Assembly: GCF_025642255.1 (NCBI RefSeq)
Contig: NZ_CP106759.1
Coordinates: 1,887,501 to 1,951,500 of the forward strand
Length of the DNA: 64,000 nt
Origin: Stenotrophomonas maltophilia
GTDB lineage: Bacteria; Pseudomonadota; Gammaproteobacteria; Xanthomonadales; Xanthomonadaceae
Reading direction: 5' to 3'
Under the pieces are notes generated by a model. The model was not told the origin of the DNA. It worked only from the letters and a program-made list of their open reading frames with translations, and did not search any database. The position numbers and the translations under genes are program-made. The first letter of the stretch is position 1, and the number at the start of each line of letters is the position of its first letter. Below, piece by piece: positions 36,089-47,241 of this stretch.

Positions 36089-37180
36089 TCAGGCGTAGGC
36101 GTCCAGCAGGCCACGCTGGCGGATCAACGGGGTGGCCGGCAGGCTGGCATCACCCCGCGTCGGTTCTCCGTCACCCCGACCTGCCTCCTGCCCGGCCTGG
36201 CCGGCAGGTGCGCCACCGCCGCCCGGCTGATGGCCGACATCGGCGTGGGCCAGCTGGAAGCCTTGTTCGCCCAGCAGTTCACGCAGGCGTGGCAGGCTGC
36301 TTTCCAGCGCCTGGCGGACATCCACGTGCGGGCTGCTGAAACTGGCGTGGACCTTGTCGCCGTTGAGCTGCAGGCGTACGTCCACCGGCCCCAGATCGTC
36401 CGGGCTCAGTCGGATGTGGGCGTGGCCGATCTTCTGGTCGGCCAGCCAGCCCAGGCGGGCGCCAATGGCCTGGTCGAATCCATCGTCGCCAAGCACCGGC
36501 TTCGGCGTCGGTTCACCGTTGAAGACCGCGTTGCTGGACAGCGCCGCCTTCAGATCCTGCAGTGCGGCGGGCAGGGGCGCCTGCAGGGGTGCAGGCGGGG
36601 CACGATCACCCTGCAACGTGCTGTCGGTGTCACCGCTGCGCTCCAGCGCGGCGTCGCCCATCGGCAGAGCGGGCAGGGGCAGTGCGCCGTCTTCGCCATC
36701 GACGCCCGGGGCGGGTGCCTGCACCGCGGCGGCAGGCGACGCGGCAACCGGCGATGGCGGTACGGCGGTTGCCGCCAGGGCCGGCGGCGCTGTGCCCGTG
36801 GCGGACGGTGGGACGCTGGCCGCAGGGTCGGCGGGCAGTGGAGCGGCCAGCACCAGCCCGGCCAGACCGAATGGCGGCCAGGGCGCCTCGTCGGTTTCGG
36901 TCGTCGCGTCCTGGTCGGTCGCAGCCTTGCCGGCCGGTGGCGCAGCGGCCTCGCTCGCGACCTGCTCGCTGGCGGGGGGCCGCACGCTGGCGGCGTCATC
37001 GCTGCCGGTGGCCGCAACGCCGGTCGGCGCGGGGCTGTCCGTGGGCGGGACGGGCGCGCCGCCCTGCAGCAGCTGACCGAAGTCCTTGCCGCCTTCGCTG
37101 CGTGCCGTGCGCGACGGGCTGCTGCCCACGCCGGGCGGAGTGGCCGTCGTGCTGCTGCCCGAAAGCGCGGCGGGCGTCAC
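36089..37180 (-). CDS. fliK: flagellar hook-length control protein FliK
   Basis: 363 aa. A long Ala/Pro-rich disordered ruler region covers residues 1-235. The C-terminal switch domain is at about 245-325 (RLSPDDLGPVDVRLQLNGDK; LPRLRELLGEQGFQLAHADV). FliK measures the hook and triggers the FlhB switch. It overlaps fliJ by 4 bases. Confidence 0.93.
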   Translation of the reverse strand: MTPAALSGSSTTATPPGVGSSPSRTARSEGGKDFGQLLQGGAPVPPTDSPAPTGVAATGSDDAASVRPPASEQVASEAAAPPAGKAATDQDATTETDEAPWPPFGLAGLVLAAPLPADPAASVPPSATGTAPPALAATAVPPSPVAASPAAAVQAPAPGVDGEDGALPLPALPMGDAALERSGDTDSTLQGDRAPPAPLQAPLPAALQDLKAALSSNAVFNGEPTPKPVLGDDGFDQAIGARLGWLADQKIGHAHIRLSPDDLGPVDVRLQLNGDKVHASFSSPHVDVRQALESSLPRLRELLGEQGFQLAHADVGHQPGGGGAPAGQAGQEAGRGDGEPTRGDASLPATPLIRQRGLLDAYA

Positions 37181-37644
37181 GAACGGCCTCCGGTGTCTGT
37201 GCCGTCCTGGTCCTCGGCCTGCGCCAGGCGGGAGCGGCGCGCGCCGATGTCATCCATCTCGCGCTGGTCACGGCGGTCTGTCACCACCTTTTCCTGTGCG
37301 CGATAGCTGGCGGCCAGCTGCTCCAGCACCGCCTTGTCCCGGCTGGCCAGGATCAGGCGCGCGCGTTCGGCTTCGACCTTCTCGCGGTTGCCGTCGACGG
37401 TGCGCTGCTGTTGCTCCACCGCACTGTCGAGGCGGTCAAGGAACGCACGCCGGTTCAACAGCTGGGCGGGACTGGTCGCGGCCATCTGTGCGTTGGCGTA
37501 CTCCTCGGCATAACGTCGCAGTTCGTCCAGACGCGACAGGTGAGTGTCGAGAAGGCGCTGGCGCTCGGCCAGGTCGCGGGCGACCGCATCTTCATGTTCC
37601 TGTGCCCGCCTCAGCAGAGGGTCGATACGCTTGGACTGGTTCAT
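37177..37644 (-). CDS. fliJ: flagellar export chaperone-like FliJ
   Basis: 155 aa, almost entirely coiled coil, rich in Arg, Glu and Gln (LLRRAQEHEDAVARDLAERQ). FliJ links the FliI ATPase to FlhA. It lies 3 bases after fliI. Confidence 0.92.
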   Translation of the reverse strand: MNQSKRIDPLLRRAQEHEDAVARDLAERQRLLDTHLSRLDELRRYAEEYANAQMAATSPAQLLNRRAFLDRLDSAVEQQQRTVDGNREKVEAERARLILASRDKAVLEQLAASYRAQEKVVTDRRDQREMDDIGARRSRLAQAEDQDGTDTGGRS

Positions 37645-37647
37645 CGC

Positions 37648-39033
37648 TTACACCTCGTTTTCCACCAGGCGCTGCAGCGCCGCCTGGCTGTGCGGGAGAT
37701 CCGCGGCCTTGGCCACGTCCTGTCCCAGGAATTCCATGATTTCCGGCCAGCGTTCCAGGGCTTCGTCGGTGGCTGCGTCGTTGCCGCGCTGGTAGGCGCC
37801 GATGGCGATCAGGTCGCGGTTGGCCGAGTAGGCCGAGACCAGCCGCTTGAGCTTGCGGATGCGCAGGCGCCACGGTTCGTCGGCGATTTCCGTGACCACG
37901 CGGCTGACGGACGATTCCACGTCGATGGCCGGGTACAGGCCGCTGTCCGCGACCCGGCGCGACAGCAGGATGTGGCCGTCGAGGATCGCGCGTGCGGCGT
38001 CTGCGATCGGATCCTGCGGATCGTCGCCTTCGGTCAGTACGGTGTAGAACGCGGTGATGGAGCCGCGCCCCTTGGCGCCGTTGCCGGCGCGTTCGACCAG
38101 CGCGGGCAGCTTGGCGAACACCGACGGCGGGTAGCCGCGCGTGGTCGGCGGTTCGCCCACCGACAGGCCGATCTCGCGCTGTGCTTGCGCGAAGCGGGTC
38201 AGCGAGTCCATCAGCAGCAGGACGTTCAGGCCCTGGTCGCGGAACCATTCGGCAATGGCGGTTGCACGGTAGGCGCCATGCAGGCGCGCCAGCGGTGGCC
38301 GGTCGGCCGGGCTGGCGACCACCACCGCGCGGCGCAGGCCTTCCTCGCCCAGCGTGGTTTCGACGAAATCGCGCACTTCGCGGCCGCGTTCGCCGATCAG
38401 CCCGACCACGATGACGTCGGCAGCGGTGTAGCGGGTCATCATGCCCAGCAGTGTCGATTTGCCGACGCCGGAGCCGGCGAACAGGCCGACACGCTGGCCA
38501 CGGCCGATCGGCAGCAGTGCGTTGATGGCGCGCACGCCCACATCCAGTGGCTGGGTGATCGGCTCGCGCGCGAGTGGATTGATCGACACACCGGCCATGC
38601 CGACGTGGCCTTCGGCACGGATCGGGCCCTTGCCGTCCAGCGGCACGCCATCGCTGTCGATCACCCGGCCGAGCAGGCCTTCGCCCACTTCCACGCCGCC
38701 GCGCCGTGCCGATGGCACGACCCGCGCGTTGGGCAACAGGCCATGCAGTTCGGCGCTGGGCATCAGGTAGGTGCGCTCACCGGCGAAGCCGACCACTTCG
38801 GCATCCACCCAGCCACCGTCGACCACTTCGACCTTGCAGCTGGCCCCCAGCGGTGCTTCGCAGCCGACCGCTTCCAGGGTCAGCCCGACCGCGCGGCGCA
38901 GCACGCCTTCGCGGATCAGGCCACGGCCGTGTGCGGTGTCCACGCGCAGCCCGTCCAGGCGACGGGCCAAGCGCAGATTGCGGGCCAGGGCCCAGTCTGC
39001 CGCAGGTGGCGGCAGTGGCGTTTCGGCCGTCAT
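37648..39033 (-). CDS. fliI: flagellum-specific ATPase FliI
   Basis: 461 aa, F1-beta-like. Walker A AGSGVGKS (186-193), Walker B VLLLMDSLTRFAQAQREIGL, and VGLIGERGREVRDFVE. It energises substrate unfolding at the export gate with FliH and FliJ. It overlaps fliH by 4 bases. Confidence 0.97.
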   Translation of the reverse strand: MTAETPLPPPAADWALARNLRLARRLDGLRVDTAHGRGLIREGVLRRAVGLTLEAVGCEAPLGASCKVEVVDGGWVDAEVVGFAGERTYLMPSAELHGLLPNARVVPSARRGGVEVGEGLLGRVIDSDGVPLDGKGPIRAEGHVGMAGVSINPLAREPITQPLDVGVRAINALLPIGRGQRVGLFAGSGVGKSTLLGMMTRYTAADVIVVGLIGERGREVRDFVETTLGEEGLRRAVVVASPADRPPLARLHGAYRATAIAEWFRDQGLNVLLLMDSLTRFAQAQREIGLSVGEPPTTRGYPPSVFAKLPALVERAGNGAKGRGSITAFYTVLTEGDDPQDPIADAARAILDGHILLSRRVADSGLYPAIDVESSVSRVVTEIADEPWRLRIRKLKRLVSAYSANRDLIAIGAYQRGNDAATDEALERWPEIMEFLGQDVAKAADLPHSQAALQRLVENEV

Positions 39034-39671
39034 GCGTTCGCTCCGGTCTGGCGGATCACTGCGTCCAGCGCGCCACGCAGGCGGGCTTCGAGAGTGCCGT
39101 CGATGCGCACGGCCTCGGCATGCACGCGCAGGTCGCCGCGGCTGAGGCTGGTGTCGGCAACCAGCCGCTGCTGCGGTGGCAGGGTAAGCAAGGGGGCGAG
39201 GGCAGCGATGTCGTCCGGGTGCAGGCGCACTTCCACTTCGCGCGTGCTGCCGCCGACCGCATCGATGGCTTCGCCGACCAGCTGTGCCAGCAGCGCCGGT
39301 TCGGCCTCGTAGGCGCGACCGACCAGGGCACCGGCGATGCGGACCGCCAGCTCTCCCAGCGCACCGACCACCTCGTTCTCCAGGCGGACCAGCGGGCGGC
39401 TGAAGTTGTCCAGGATGCCCTCGATCTGCGCGGCAAGCCGGCGCACCTCGGCCTGGCCCTGGCCATAGCCCTCCGCATGGCCGTGCTGGAAGCCTTCCTT
39501 CTCGGCACTGTCCTGGATGGCCTGTATCTCTTCCAGGGTCGGCAACTGCAGCGGCGGTTCCGGCTCGTGCTCCGGGTCCGGCCCGGCATGCCCGGACGCG
39601 TCCTCCTGTTCCAGCACGGGTTCCGGCTGGGCCAGCAGGTCAGGGGCGAGCCAGCGCACGACGGTGCTCAC
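39030..39671 (-). CDS. fliH: flagellar export ATPase regulator FliH
   Basis: 213 aa. The N-terminus is variable and acidic. A Gly-spaced helix EGFQHGHAEGYGQGQAEV (GxxxG repeats) follows, then a C-terminal V-ATPase-E-like domain (VEVRLHPDDIAAL). FliH tethers FliI to FliN. It overlaps fliG and fliI by 4 bases each. Confidence 0.95.
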   Translation of the reverse strand: MSTVVRWLAPDLLAQPEPVLEQEDASGHAGPDPEHEPEPPLQLPTLEEIQAIQDSAEKEGFQHGHAEGYGQGQAEVRRLAAQIEGILDNFSRPLVRLENEVVGALGELAVRIAGALVGRAYEAEPALLAQLVGEAIDAVGGSTREVEVRLHPDDIAALAPLLTLPPQQRLVADTSLSRGDLRVHAEAVRIDGTLEARLRGALDAVIRQTGANA

Positions 39672-40669
39672 AGCATGGCCTCCGCGCTGCCGCCGATGGT
39701 GATGGTGCCTTCATCGGCCATGCGCTTGACGATGGCCAGGATCTCGCGCTGCGCGCCTTCCACGTCGGACAGACGCACCGGCCCACGGGCCTCCATGTCC
39801 TCCAGCAGGATCTCGGCGGCACGCTGGGACATGTTGCGGGTGATCTTGTCGCGGACCTTGATGTCGGCGCCGCGCAGGGCCAGTCCCAGCCGCTCGCCGC
39901 TGACTTCGCGCAGCACCAGCTGCATCTCGCGGTCGTCCAGATCCACCAGGTCGTCGAACACGAACATCAGGTCCTGGATGCGGCCACTCAACGGCGCGTC
40001 GATGCGTGCGATCTCGCCCAGGATCGCCTGGTCCTGGCCGCTGTCCATGAAGTTGAGGATGTTGGCCGCGCACTGCACGCCGCCGATGTTGGATGACTTC
40101 AGGTTCTGGTTGCCGGCGAACTGGCGCTCCATGATCTCGTTGAGTTCATTGAGTGCGTTCGGCGGAATGCCATCGAGGGTGGCGATGCGCAGCAGCACGT
40201 CCACGCGGGTGCGGTCGGGCAGCAGTTTCAGCGCATCGGCGGCCTGGTCGGTTTCCAGGTGGGCCATGACGATGGCGATGATCTGCGGGTGCTCGTTGCG
40301 GACCAGGTCGGCGACCGCACGCGGATCCATCCACTTCAGCGCATCCAGGCCGGTGGTGTTGCGGCCCAGCAGGATGCGATCGATCAGGTTGCCGGCCTTT
40401 TCGCTGCCCAGTGCCTGCACCAGCATGTTGCGGATGTAGTCGTCCGACCCCACGCCCAGCGAGGTCTTGGAGCCCAGCTCCTGGCCGAACTGGTCCATCA
40501 CCCGTTCCACCTGTTCGCGGGTGATGTCGGACATGGTGGCCATCGCGATGCCGATCTTCTGGACTTCCTTGGGTTCCATGTGACGCAGCACTTCGGCCGC
40601 GTCCAGTTCACCCAGCGACAGCAGCAGCACGGCGGCGCGCTGCACTCCGGTCAGCGGTACCTCAGTCAT
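39668..40669 (-). CDS. fliG: flagellar motor switch protein FliG
   Basis: 333 aa with N, middle (EHPQIIAIVMAHLE) and C domains. The C-terminal torque helix includes DDLVDLDDREMQLVLREV with alternating charges, which meets MotC. FliG sits on FliF and transmits torque. It overlaps fliF by 8 bases. Confidence 0.97.
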   Translation of the reverse strand: MTEVPLTGVQRAAVLLLSLGELDAAEVLRHMEPKEVQKIGIAMATMSDITREQVERVMDQFGQELGSKTSLGVGSDDYIRNMLVQALGSEKAGNLIDRILLGRNTTGLDALKWMDPRAVADLVRNEHPQIIAIVMAHLETDQAADALKLLPDRTRVDVLLRIATLDGIPPNALNELNEIMERQFAGNQNLKSSNIGGVQCAANILNFMDSGQDQAILGEIARIDAPLSGRIQDLMFVFDDLVDLDDREMQLVLREVSGERLGLALRGADIKVRDKITRNMSQRAAEILLEDMEARGPVRLSDVEGAQREILAIVKRMADEGTITIGGSAEAML

Positions 40670-42308
40670 TGGCCACCCAACCCTTGACCACCTGGGCCAC
40701 GCGCTTGGAGTCGGTCTTCACGGCTTCACGGGCCATCCGCAGTCGTTCCTCGTAGGAGTCCACCGGCAGGGCCAGCGCCTCCGGTCCACCCAGGCCAGCG
40801 CGCTCGGCACCCAGGGCCGGCAGCGGGCTGCCATCGTCATCGACCAGCTGTACGTCAGCGGTATGCGGTTCCAGTGCCAGCGGGTCGTGCTTCTTCGCCT
40901 GGCCGGTGATGGCACGCAGCGCCGGACGCAGTACGCCGAACAGCAGCGCCAGCACCACAATGGCCCCCAGCAGCATGCGGCCGGCATCGTGCACCCACGG
41001 CAGCTCCCACCAGGCCGGGCCTTCCACCGGTGTGGTCTCGCGCACGAACGGGGCATTCATCACCGAGACCGTATCGCCCCGCTCGGCGCTGAAGCCGACG
41101 GCCTGCTTGACCAGCGCCTCGACGCGGGTCAGTTCGGCAGCCGACAGCGGCTGCGGGGTAAGTGCACCATTGGCGCCGGGGCGCGGCACGTTGTCCACCA
41201 GCACCGCCACCGACACGCGCTTGATGCGGCCGGCCGGCTGGCGGGTGTGCTGCAGCGTGCGGTCCAGCTCGTAGTTGCGCGTGGCGTTCTTGCTGCTTTC
41301 GCTCGGCGTCTGCGCGGTCTGTGGCGGCGCAGCCTGGCCCGGAGGCGTGTTGCTGGTTGCGCCAGGCACACCCTGCGGTCCGGGCGTGCTGGTGGTGTTC
41401 TCGCTCATCTGTTCGCTGCGCAGCTTGGCCGGCTCGCCGTTGTACAGCTCACGCGCTTCCTCGGTGACCGAGAAGTCCATGTCCACGCTGACTTCCGGAT
41501 TGACGCGGCCCGGGCCGGTCATCGGTTCCAGCAACTCGCGGATGCGCTGGTTGAAGGAGGTCTCCTGCCGGCGGACCTGCTCGAACTGGGCGGCATTGAC
41601 CGCCGCTTCGCTGTTCGGGTCGCTGATGCTGAGCATGCGCCCGCTCTGGTCGACCACGGTCACCCGTTCCGGCGACAGGTCCGGAATGCTGGCGGCGACC
41701 ATGTGCACGATCGCATCCACCTGGCTGCGCTCCAGCTGCTGGCCACCGCGCAGTTCCAGGGTCACCGAAGCACTGGCGACGTCGCGCTGGCGGGTGAAGG
41801 CACTGGGCTTGGGGATGGCCAGGTGCACGCGTGAGTCACGCACCGGTCGCAGCGTATTGATGGTGCGCGACAGTTCGGTTTCCAGCGCGTGCTGGTAGCG
41901 CGCGCTTTCCACGAACTGGCTGACACCGAAGCCCGGGTCGCGCTCCATCAGCTCGAAGCCCAGCTTGCCGCTGTCGGTCAGGCCGGAGCCGGCCAGCTTC
42001 AGGCGGGCGTCATGCAGGTTCTTCTCCGGCACGGTGATGCCACCGGTTGCCGGGTCCAGGGCGAACGGGATCTGCGCTGCACGCAGCAGGTCGGTCGCTT
42101 CAGCGGTGGCCTTCTGGTCCAGGCCGGTATACAGCGGAACCATGCCGGGCTTCTGCGACCAGAAGAACACGAACAGGCCCGCCGCCACCGCCACTGCGAT
42201 CATCGCCATCAGCCCCAGCCGACGGGTGATCTGCAGGCTCTGTAGGCGGTCGAACCATTGCCCCGCCTTCTCGGCGTTCAGGCTGTCCTTGGAAAGCGTC
42301 AGTGCCAT
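40662..42308 (-). CDS. fliF: flagellar MS-ring protein FliF
   Basis: 548 aa. TM1 is at about 31-50 and TM2 at about 435-455, enclosing ring-building motifs (LYTGLDQKATAEATDLLRAA; LARTI-like SRTINTLRPVRDSRVHLAIP). The C-terminal tail binds FliG. It follows fliE by 12 bases. Confidence 0.97.
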   Translation of the reverse strand: MALTLSKDSLNAEKAGQWFDRLQSLQITRRLGLMAMIAVAVAAGLFVFFWSQKPGMVPLYTGLDQKATAEATDLLRAAQIPFALDPATGGITVPEKNLHDARLKLAGSGLTDSGKLGFELMERDPGFGVSQFVESARYQHALETELSRTINTLRPVRDSRVHLAIPKPSAFTRQRDVASASVTLELRGGQQLERSQVDAIVHMVAASIPDLSPERVTVVDQSGRMLSISDPNSEAAVNAAQFEQVRRQETSFNQRIRELLEPMTGPGRVNPEVSVDMDFSVTEEARELYNGEPAKLRSEQMSENTTSTPGPQGVPGATSNTPPGQAAPPQTAQTPSESSKNATRNYELDRTLQHTRQPAGRIKRVSVAVLVDNVPRPGANGALTPQPLSAAELTRVEALVKQAVGFSAERGDTVSVMNAPFVRETTPVEGPAWWELPWVHDAGRMLLGAIVVLALLFGVLRPALRAITGQAKKHDPLALEPHTADVQLVDDDGSPLPALGAERAGLGGPEALALPVDSYEERLRMAREAVKTDSKRVAQVVKGWVAND

Positions 42309-42320
42309 GCGTCAAGTTCC

Positions 42321-42686
42321 TTACAGCGGCATGTTCATCACGTCCTGGTAGGCCTGGACGAGACGGTTGCGGACTTCCACGGTGGCGCGGAAGGCGATCT
42401 GGGATTGCTGCGAGGCGACCATCACCTTGGCCAGGTCGGCGCCGGGTTCGCCCATCTCGAACGCCTTGGCCAGCGCGCCGGACGTCTGCTGCGCATTGTT
42501 GACGCCGGCAATCGCACCGCGCAGGGTCTCGGTGAAGCTGGCCGGCTGCACCTGCGGCGCATCCAGCACCGCACCAGGAAGGGCATTGCTGCGCGGCGCT
42601 TCAGCCAGCGGATTGAGCACCGGCTGTCCCATCTGGGACTGGTAGGTGCGGATCTGCGAAAGGATCGAAGTGACGGAGTGGGACAT
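42321..42686 (-). CDS. fliE: flagellar hook-basal body adaptor FliE
   Basis: 121 aa. The C-terminal FliE signature is VMVASQQSQIAFRATVEVRN followed by RLVQAYQDVMNMPL. FliE joins the MS ring to the rod. The ATG at 42686 has GGAACC upstream; a longer frame was rejected because it crosses the sigma-54 site. First gene of fliE-F-G-H-I-J-K. Confidence 0.96.
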   Translation of the reverse strand: MSHSVTSILSQIRTYQSQMGQPVLNPLAEAPRSNALPGAVLDAPQVQPASFTETLRGAIAGVNNAQQTSGALAKAFEMGEPGADLAKVMVASQQSQIAFRATVEVRNRLVQAYQDVMNMPL

Positions 42687-42731
42687 CTGCAACGGTTCCA
42701 GGAACAGGGATGGGGAATCTGCAGGGATCAC

Positions 42732-42747
42732 TGCAAGTGCCGTGCCG
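42732..42747 (-). promoter_or_regulatory. sigma-54 promoter of the fliE operon
   Basis: Minus strand CGGCACG-N4-TTGCA, one mismatch to the consensus, about 45 bases before the fliE ATG. Confidence 0.82.
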
Positions 42748-42889
42748 GAACGCCTGAGCGGTTCAGAAACGTGACGGAAGTTTGCGTTCGGCGGAGGACG
42801 GGCGAGCTGGCGTGCCGATACGCTGTCGTCATCTGCCGGTGTCAGTGAACCGGCGTCGGTTTTTTGGCCTTGCCGGCGGCGCCGGATAC

Positions 42890-42919
42890 ACGAACGCCCG
42901 GGCAAGCCCAGGCGTCCGT
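42890..42919 (-). terminator. hairpin downstream of fleQ
   Basis: Two 14-base arms pair fully with two wobbles and a 2-base tip, 25 bases after the fleQ stop. No T-run follows on the minus strand. Confidence 0.45.
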
Positions 42920-42944
42920 GCCCCCTTCATGCTGGCGATCACGC

Positions 42945-44446
<1,502 letters not shown>

Positions 44447-44450
<4 letters not shown>

Positions 44451-44824
44451 GATCGATCCTCCCTGAGGCCTTCCAGGATCGGCATCACTTCCTGGATGTA
44501 GGACAGCTTGCTGACGAAATTGTCGGCGCCGGCGCGCAGTGCATGCTCGCGGTGCTCGGCGTCATCGAAGTGGCTGGCGATGACGATGTACGGGGCGTCA
44601 TCCTGCGACTTGATCAGGCGGGTCGCCTGCAGGCCACCCATTTCCGGCATCGCCAGGTCCATCAGCACCACCTGCGGGCGCAGGGTCTCCGAGCGCTCGA
44701 TCGCTTCCAGGCCGTTGCCGGCACTGCCGACGATCTGCAGCCAGTCGATCTTGCGGAAATGGCGCATCGCTGCGTTGATGAAACCTTCGTGGTCGTCGAC
44801 CAGCAGGACCGTGAGCGTGTTCAT
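44447..44824 (-). CDS. stand-alone receiver protein between rpoN and fleQ
   Basis: 125 aa, NarL-type receiver with no output domain. Asp10/Asp11, phospho-acceptor Asp56 ([13 protein letters not shown]), Ser84 and Lys106 are present, so it is phosphorylatable in principle. The ATG at 44824 has AAGGA at 8 bases; the ATG at 44833 is too close to that site. No kinase is adjacent. Its 4-base overlap with fleQ, whose own receiver is degenerate, suggests a role with FleQ or RpoN. Confidence 0.88.
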
Positions 44825-44838
44825 GTCCAACATCCTTT

Positions 44839-46248
44839 TCAGCCCACCCGGGCCAGCTGTGGTTGCCTGGCGCTGAGCCGGCGCCGTTCGCGGGCCGGGG
44901 CGATATCCAGTTGTTCTCGGTATTTTGCGACGGTTCGGCGGGCAATGTTCACCCCCTGGCGCGAAAGCAGGGCGGCGATGGCCTCATCGGCCAGCGGCCG
45001 ACCGGCCGGCTCGGCATCGATCAGGCGGCGCACCATGGCCTTCACCGCCTGGCCGGAGACGCTGGCGCCTTCCAGGCGCACTGCGAAGAAGTGCTTCAGC
45101 TCGAAGGTGCCACGCGGGGTCTGCAGGTACTTGCCGGTGGTGATGCGCGAGACGGTGGACTCGTGCATGCCGATCTCCTCCGCTACTTCCTTAAGCGTCA
45201 GCGGCGCCATCGCTTCCTCGCCCCGGACCAAGAACGCGGCCTGGCGCTCGACGATCACCCGCGCGGTACGCAGCAGGGTGTCATAGCGCATCGACAGGCC
45301 ACGGCTGAACCAGCGCGCTTCCTGCAGCATCTCGCGCAGCGCCGGTGCAGCCTCGTTGCTGTCGGCCAGGGCCTGTTCGTACTGCGTGTTGATCGATACG
45401 CGACGGCTGGTCGCCGGATTCAGGGCCACTTTCCACTGGCCGTCGGCGTGCCAGGCGACCACGTCCGGTACCACCACGGCATTGCGCTCCGGCAGCAGGT
45501 TGTCACCCGGGCGGGGTTGCAGCGAGAGGATCAACCGCACTGCTTCGCGCACGTCACCGATCTCGGCGTCATGCAGGCGGGCGAGGGCGGGGTAGTCGTG
45601 CGCGGCCAGCGGCTCGAGCGCGCCGGCAAGGATGCGGGTGGCCAGATGCCGCGCGGGAACCACGCCGTCCAGGCTGCGCAGCTGGGCCTGCAGGCTTTCG
45701 CGAAGGTCCCGCGCGGCCATGCCGGCGGGCTCGCCATGCAGCAGGCGCTGGCGGACCGCTTCCACGCCATCGGCGGCGATGTCGAACTGGGCGCTGGCCA
45801 GCAGCTGCAGCTGTGCCAGCGGTGCCTGCAGATAGCCGGCGTCATCGCAATGCTCGAGCCAGAAGGCGGCGACCGCCAGCTCGCGGTCATCCAGGTCCAG
45901 TGCCAGCCGCTGCAGCACGCGCAGCTGCGGATCGCTCGATTCGCCCGCCGCGATGCGTGCCATGCGGTCATCGTCGCCGTCCTGCCAGCTGGCGCCGGCA
46001 ACGTCCCACATCGAGGATTCGGGCAGCTCGTCGAACGCCGCGGTCTCCAGCGTGGTGGCGCCGGCGTCGACGGGTTCGGGCGCAGGCGCTTCGGCATCCT
46101 CGATGTCCAGCATCGGGTTGGAGTCGAGCAGGCGCTGGATTTCCTGTTCCAGATGCAGTCCGTCCAGCTGCAGAAGCCGGATCGACTGCAGCAGCTGCGG
46201 GGTGAGGTGAAGTTGTTGGCCCAGCTGGGCGGAGAGTGCAGCCTTCAT
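44839..46248 (-). CDS. rpoN: RNA polymerase sigma-54 factor RpoN (flagellar copy)
   Basis: 469 aa. The Gln-rich activator region I is LSAQLGQQLHLTPQLLQSIR. The core-binding domain follows, then the helix-turn-helix LTLKEVAEEIGMHESTVSRI, and the RpoN box ARRTVAKYRE at 436-445. It recognises GG-N10-GC promoters. Xanthomonads often carry a second rpoN in the flagellar locus (rpoN2) beside a housekeeping one; this is probably that copy. The ATG at 46248 with GGGGAA upstream is chosen over a longer frame. Confidence 0.95.
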   Translation of the reverse strand: MKAALSAQLGQQLHLTPQLLQSIRLLQLDGLHLEQEIQRLLDSNPMLDIEDAEAPAPEPVDAGATTLETAAFDELPESSMWDVAGASWQDGDDDRMARIAAGESSDPQLRVLQRLALDLDDRELAVAAFWLEHCDDAGYLQAPLAQLQLLASAQFDIAADGVEAVRQRLLHGEPAGMAARDLRESLQAQLRSLDGVVPARHLATRILAGALEPLAAHDYPALARLHDAEIGDVREAVRLILSLQPRPGDNLLPERNAVVVPDVVAWHADGQWKVALNPATSRRVSINTQYEQALADSNEAAPALREMLQEARWFSRGLSMRYDTLLRTARVIVERQAAFLVRGEEAMAPLTLKEVAEEIGMHESTVSRITTGKYLQTPRGTFELKHFFAVRLEGASVSGQAVKAMVRRLIDAEPAGRPLADEAIAALLSRQGVNIARRTVAKYREQLDIAPARERRRLSARQPQLARVG

Positions 46249-46517
46249 CGTGGTTCCCCGGCGCCGCTCCCCGACGCCTTGTGGAACGCATCTTGCTTCT
46301 GATCCGGCAGGTGCGGAATCAGGGGGTTCCTGAGGTGGTTGGTGAATTACCCGACAGCGTGTAGGGGTTTTCCCGACATCGGCGCGGGATGTTGACGTTT
46401 CCCGGTCGCAAGCCATTGATTTCCTGTTGCGCACGCGGTCGGGGCGTCGTGCCGGCGTGTACGGGATTCCGTCAGTGCCTGTGGGGGTGACGGGAACCCG
46501 TCATCCGGATGGCGCGG

Positions 46518-47156
46518 TCACTCCAGCTCGTGCTGGTGGCGGGCGGCGAGCAGCAGCAGGTCGTTGGCGCGGCGGCACCCCAGCGACTCCATCATGCGCG
46601 CGCGGTGGGTTTCCACGGTCTTGACGCTGATGCCGAGATCGGCGGCGATTTCCTTGTTGCTTTCGCCTTTGCCGATGCGGCGCAGGATCTCGCGCTGGCG
46701 GGGTGACAGCGCGGCGATACCGGTGGGCTTCTCGCGGCCCAGCATGGGCGCCAGCATCTTCGCCGAGATCTGCGGGCTCAGGAACACCTGGCCTGCGTGT
46801 GCAGCGCGCAGCGCCAGTTCCAGTTCCTGCGGAGCGGCATCCTTGACCACGAAGCCGACGGCACCGCGATCCAGTGCGTCGCGCACGTGGGCGGCATCAT
46901 CGTGCATGGTCATCATCACTACCCGGGTGCCGGGTGCGCGCATGCGGATGTCGCTGAGTGCTTCCAGGCCGGTGCGTCCGGGCAGGGACAGATCCATCAG
47001 CACCACGTCCGGCGCGTGCTGCAGGGCCAGTTGCAGCGCCTGCTCGGCGTTGCTGGCCTCGGCCACGAGCTGCACGTCGGCAAACCCCTGCAGCAGCCGC
47101 GCCAGGCCGGCGCGGACCAGGGTGTGATCGTCGACGATGAGAACTCGCACAGGCAC
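46518..47156 (-). CDS. NarL/LuxR-type response regulator, orphan
   Basis: 212 aa. Receiver with LIVDDH, phospho-acceptor in VVLMDLSLPGRTG and Lys in VVKDA. The C-terminal LuxR helix-turn-helix is LSPRQREILRRIGKGESNKE. No sensor kinase is encoded nearby. It sits between the fliD-S-T group and rpoN, so it may tune flagellar expression, but targets are unknown. Confidence 0.9.
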   Translation of the reverse strand: MPVRVLIVDDHTLVRAGLARLLQGFADVQLVAEASNAEQALQLALQHAPDVVLMDLSLPGRTGLEALSDIRMRAPGTRVVMMTMHDDAAHVRDALDRGAVGFVVKDAAPQELELALRAAHAGQVFLSPQISAKMLAPMLGREKPTGIAALSPRQREILRRIGKGESNKEIAADLGISVKTVETHRARMMESLGCRRANDLLLLAARHQHELE

Positions 47157-47241
47157 GCTGGAGGTCCGGGAGGGGAGTCCACCTTAACTTAGCTGAACGG
47201 GCGAGCCAAGCGTCGTCCGTTGCGGGCGGGCGTGCCAGGGT

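Noticed and set aside
36562..39312. Very long plus-strand open frame opposite fliK-fliI
   Set aside because: It is antisense to well-supported genes and its Arg/Ala/Gly/His-rich translation has no domain. High G+C removes stop codons from shadow frames.
42845..42866. Plus-strand T-run after a weak CCGGT/ACCGG stem as a terminator
   Set aside because: No plus-strand gene exists to terminate; the stem is only 5 bases.
47100..47241. Sigma-54 site before the NarL-type regulator (TGGCACGCCCGCCCGC)
   Set aside because: The -12 GC is out of register by one base, so the GG-N10-GC rule fails.
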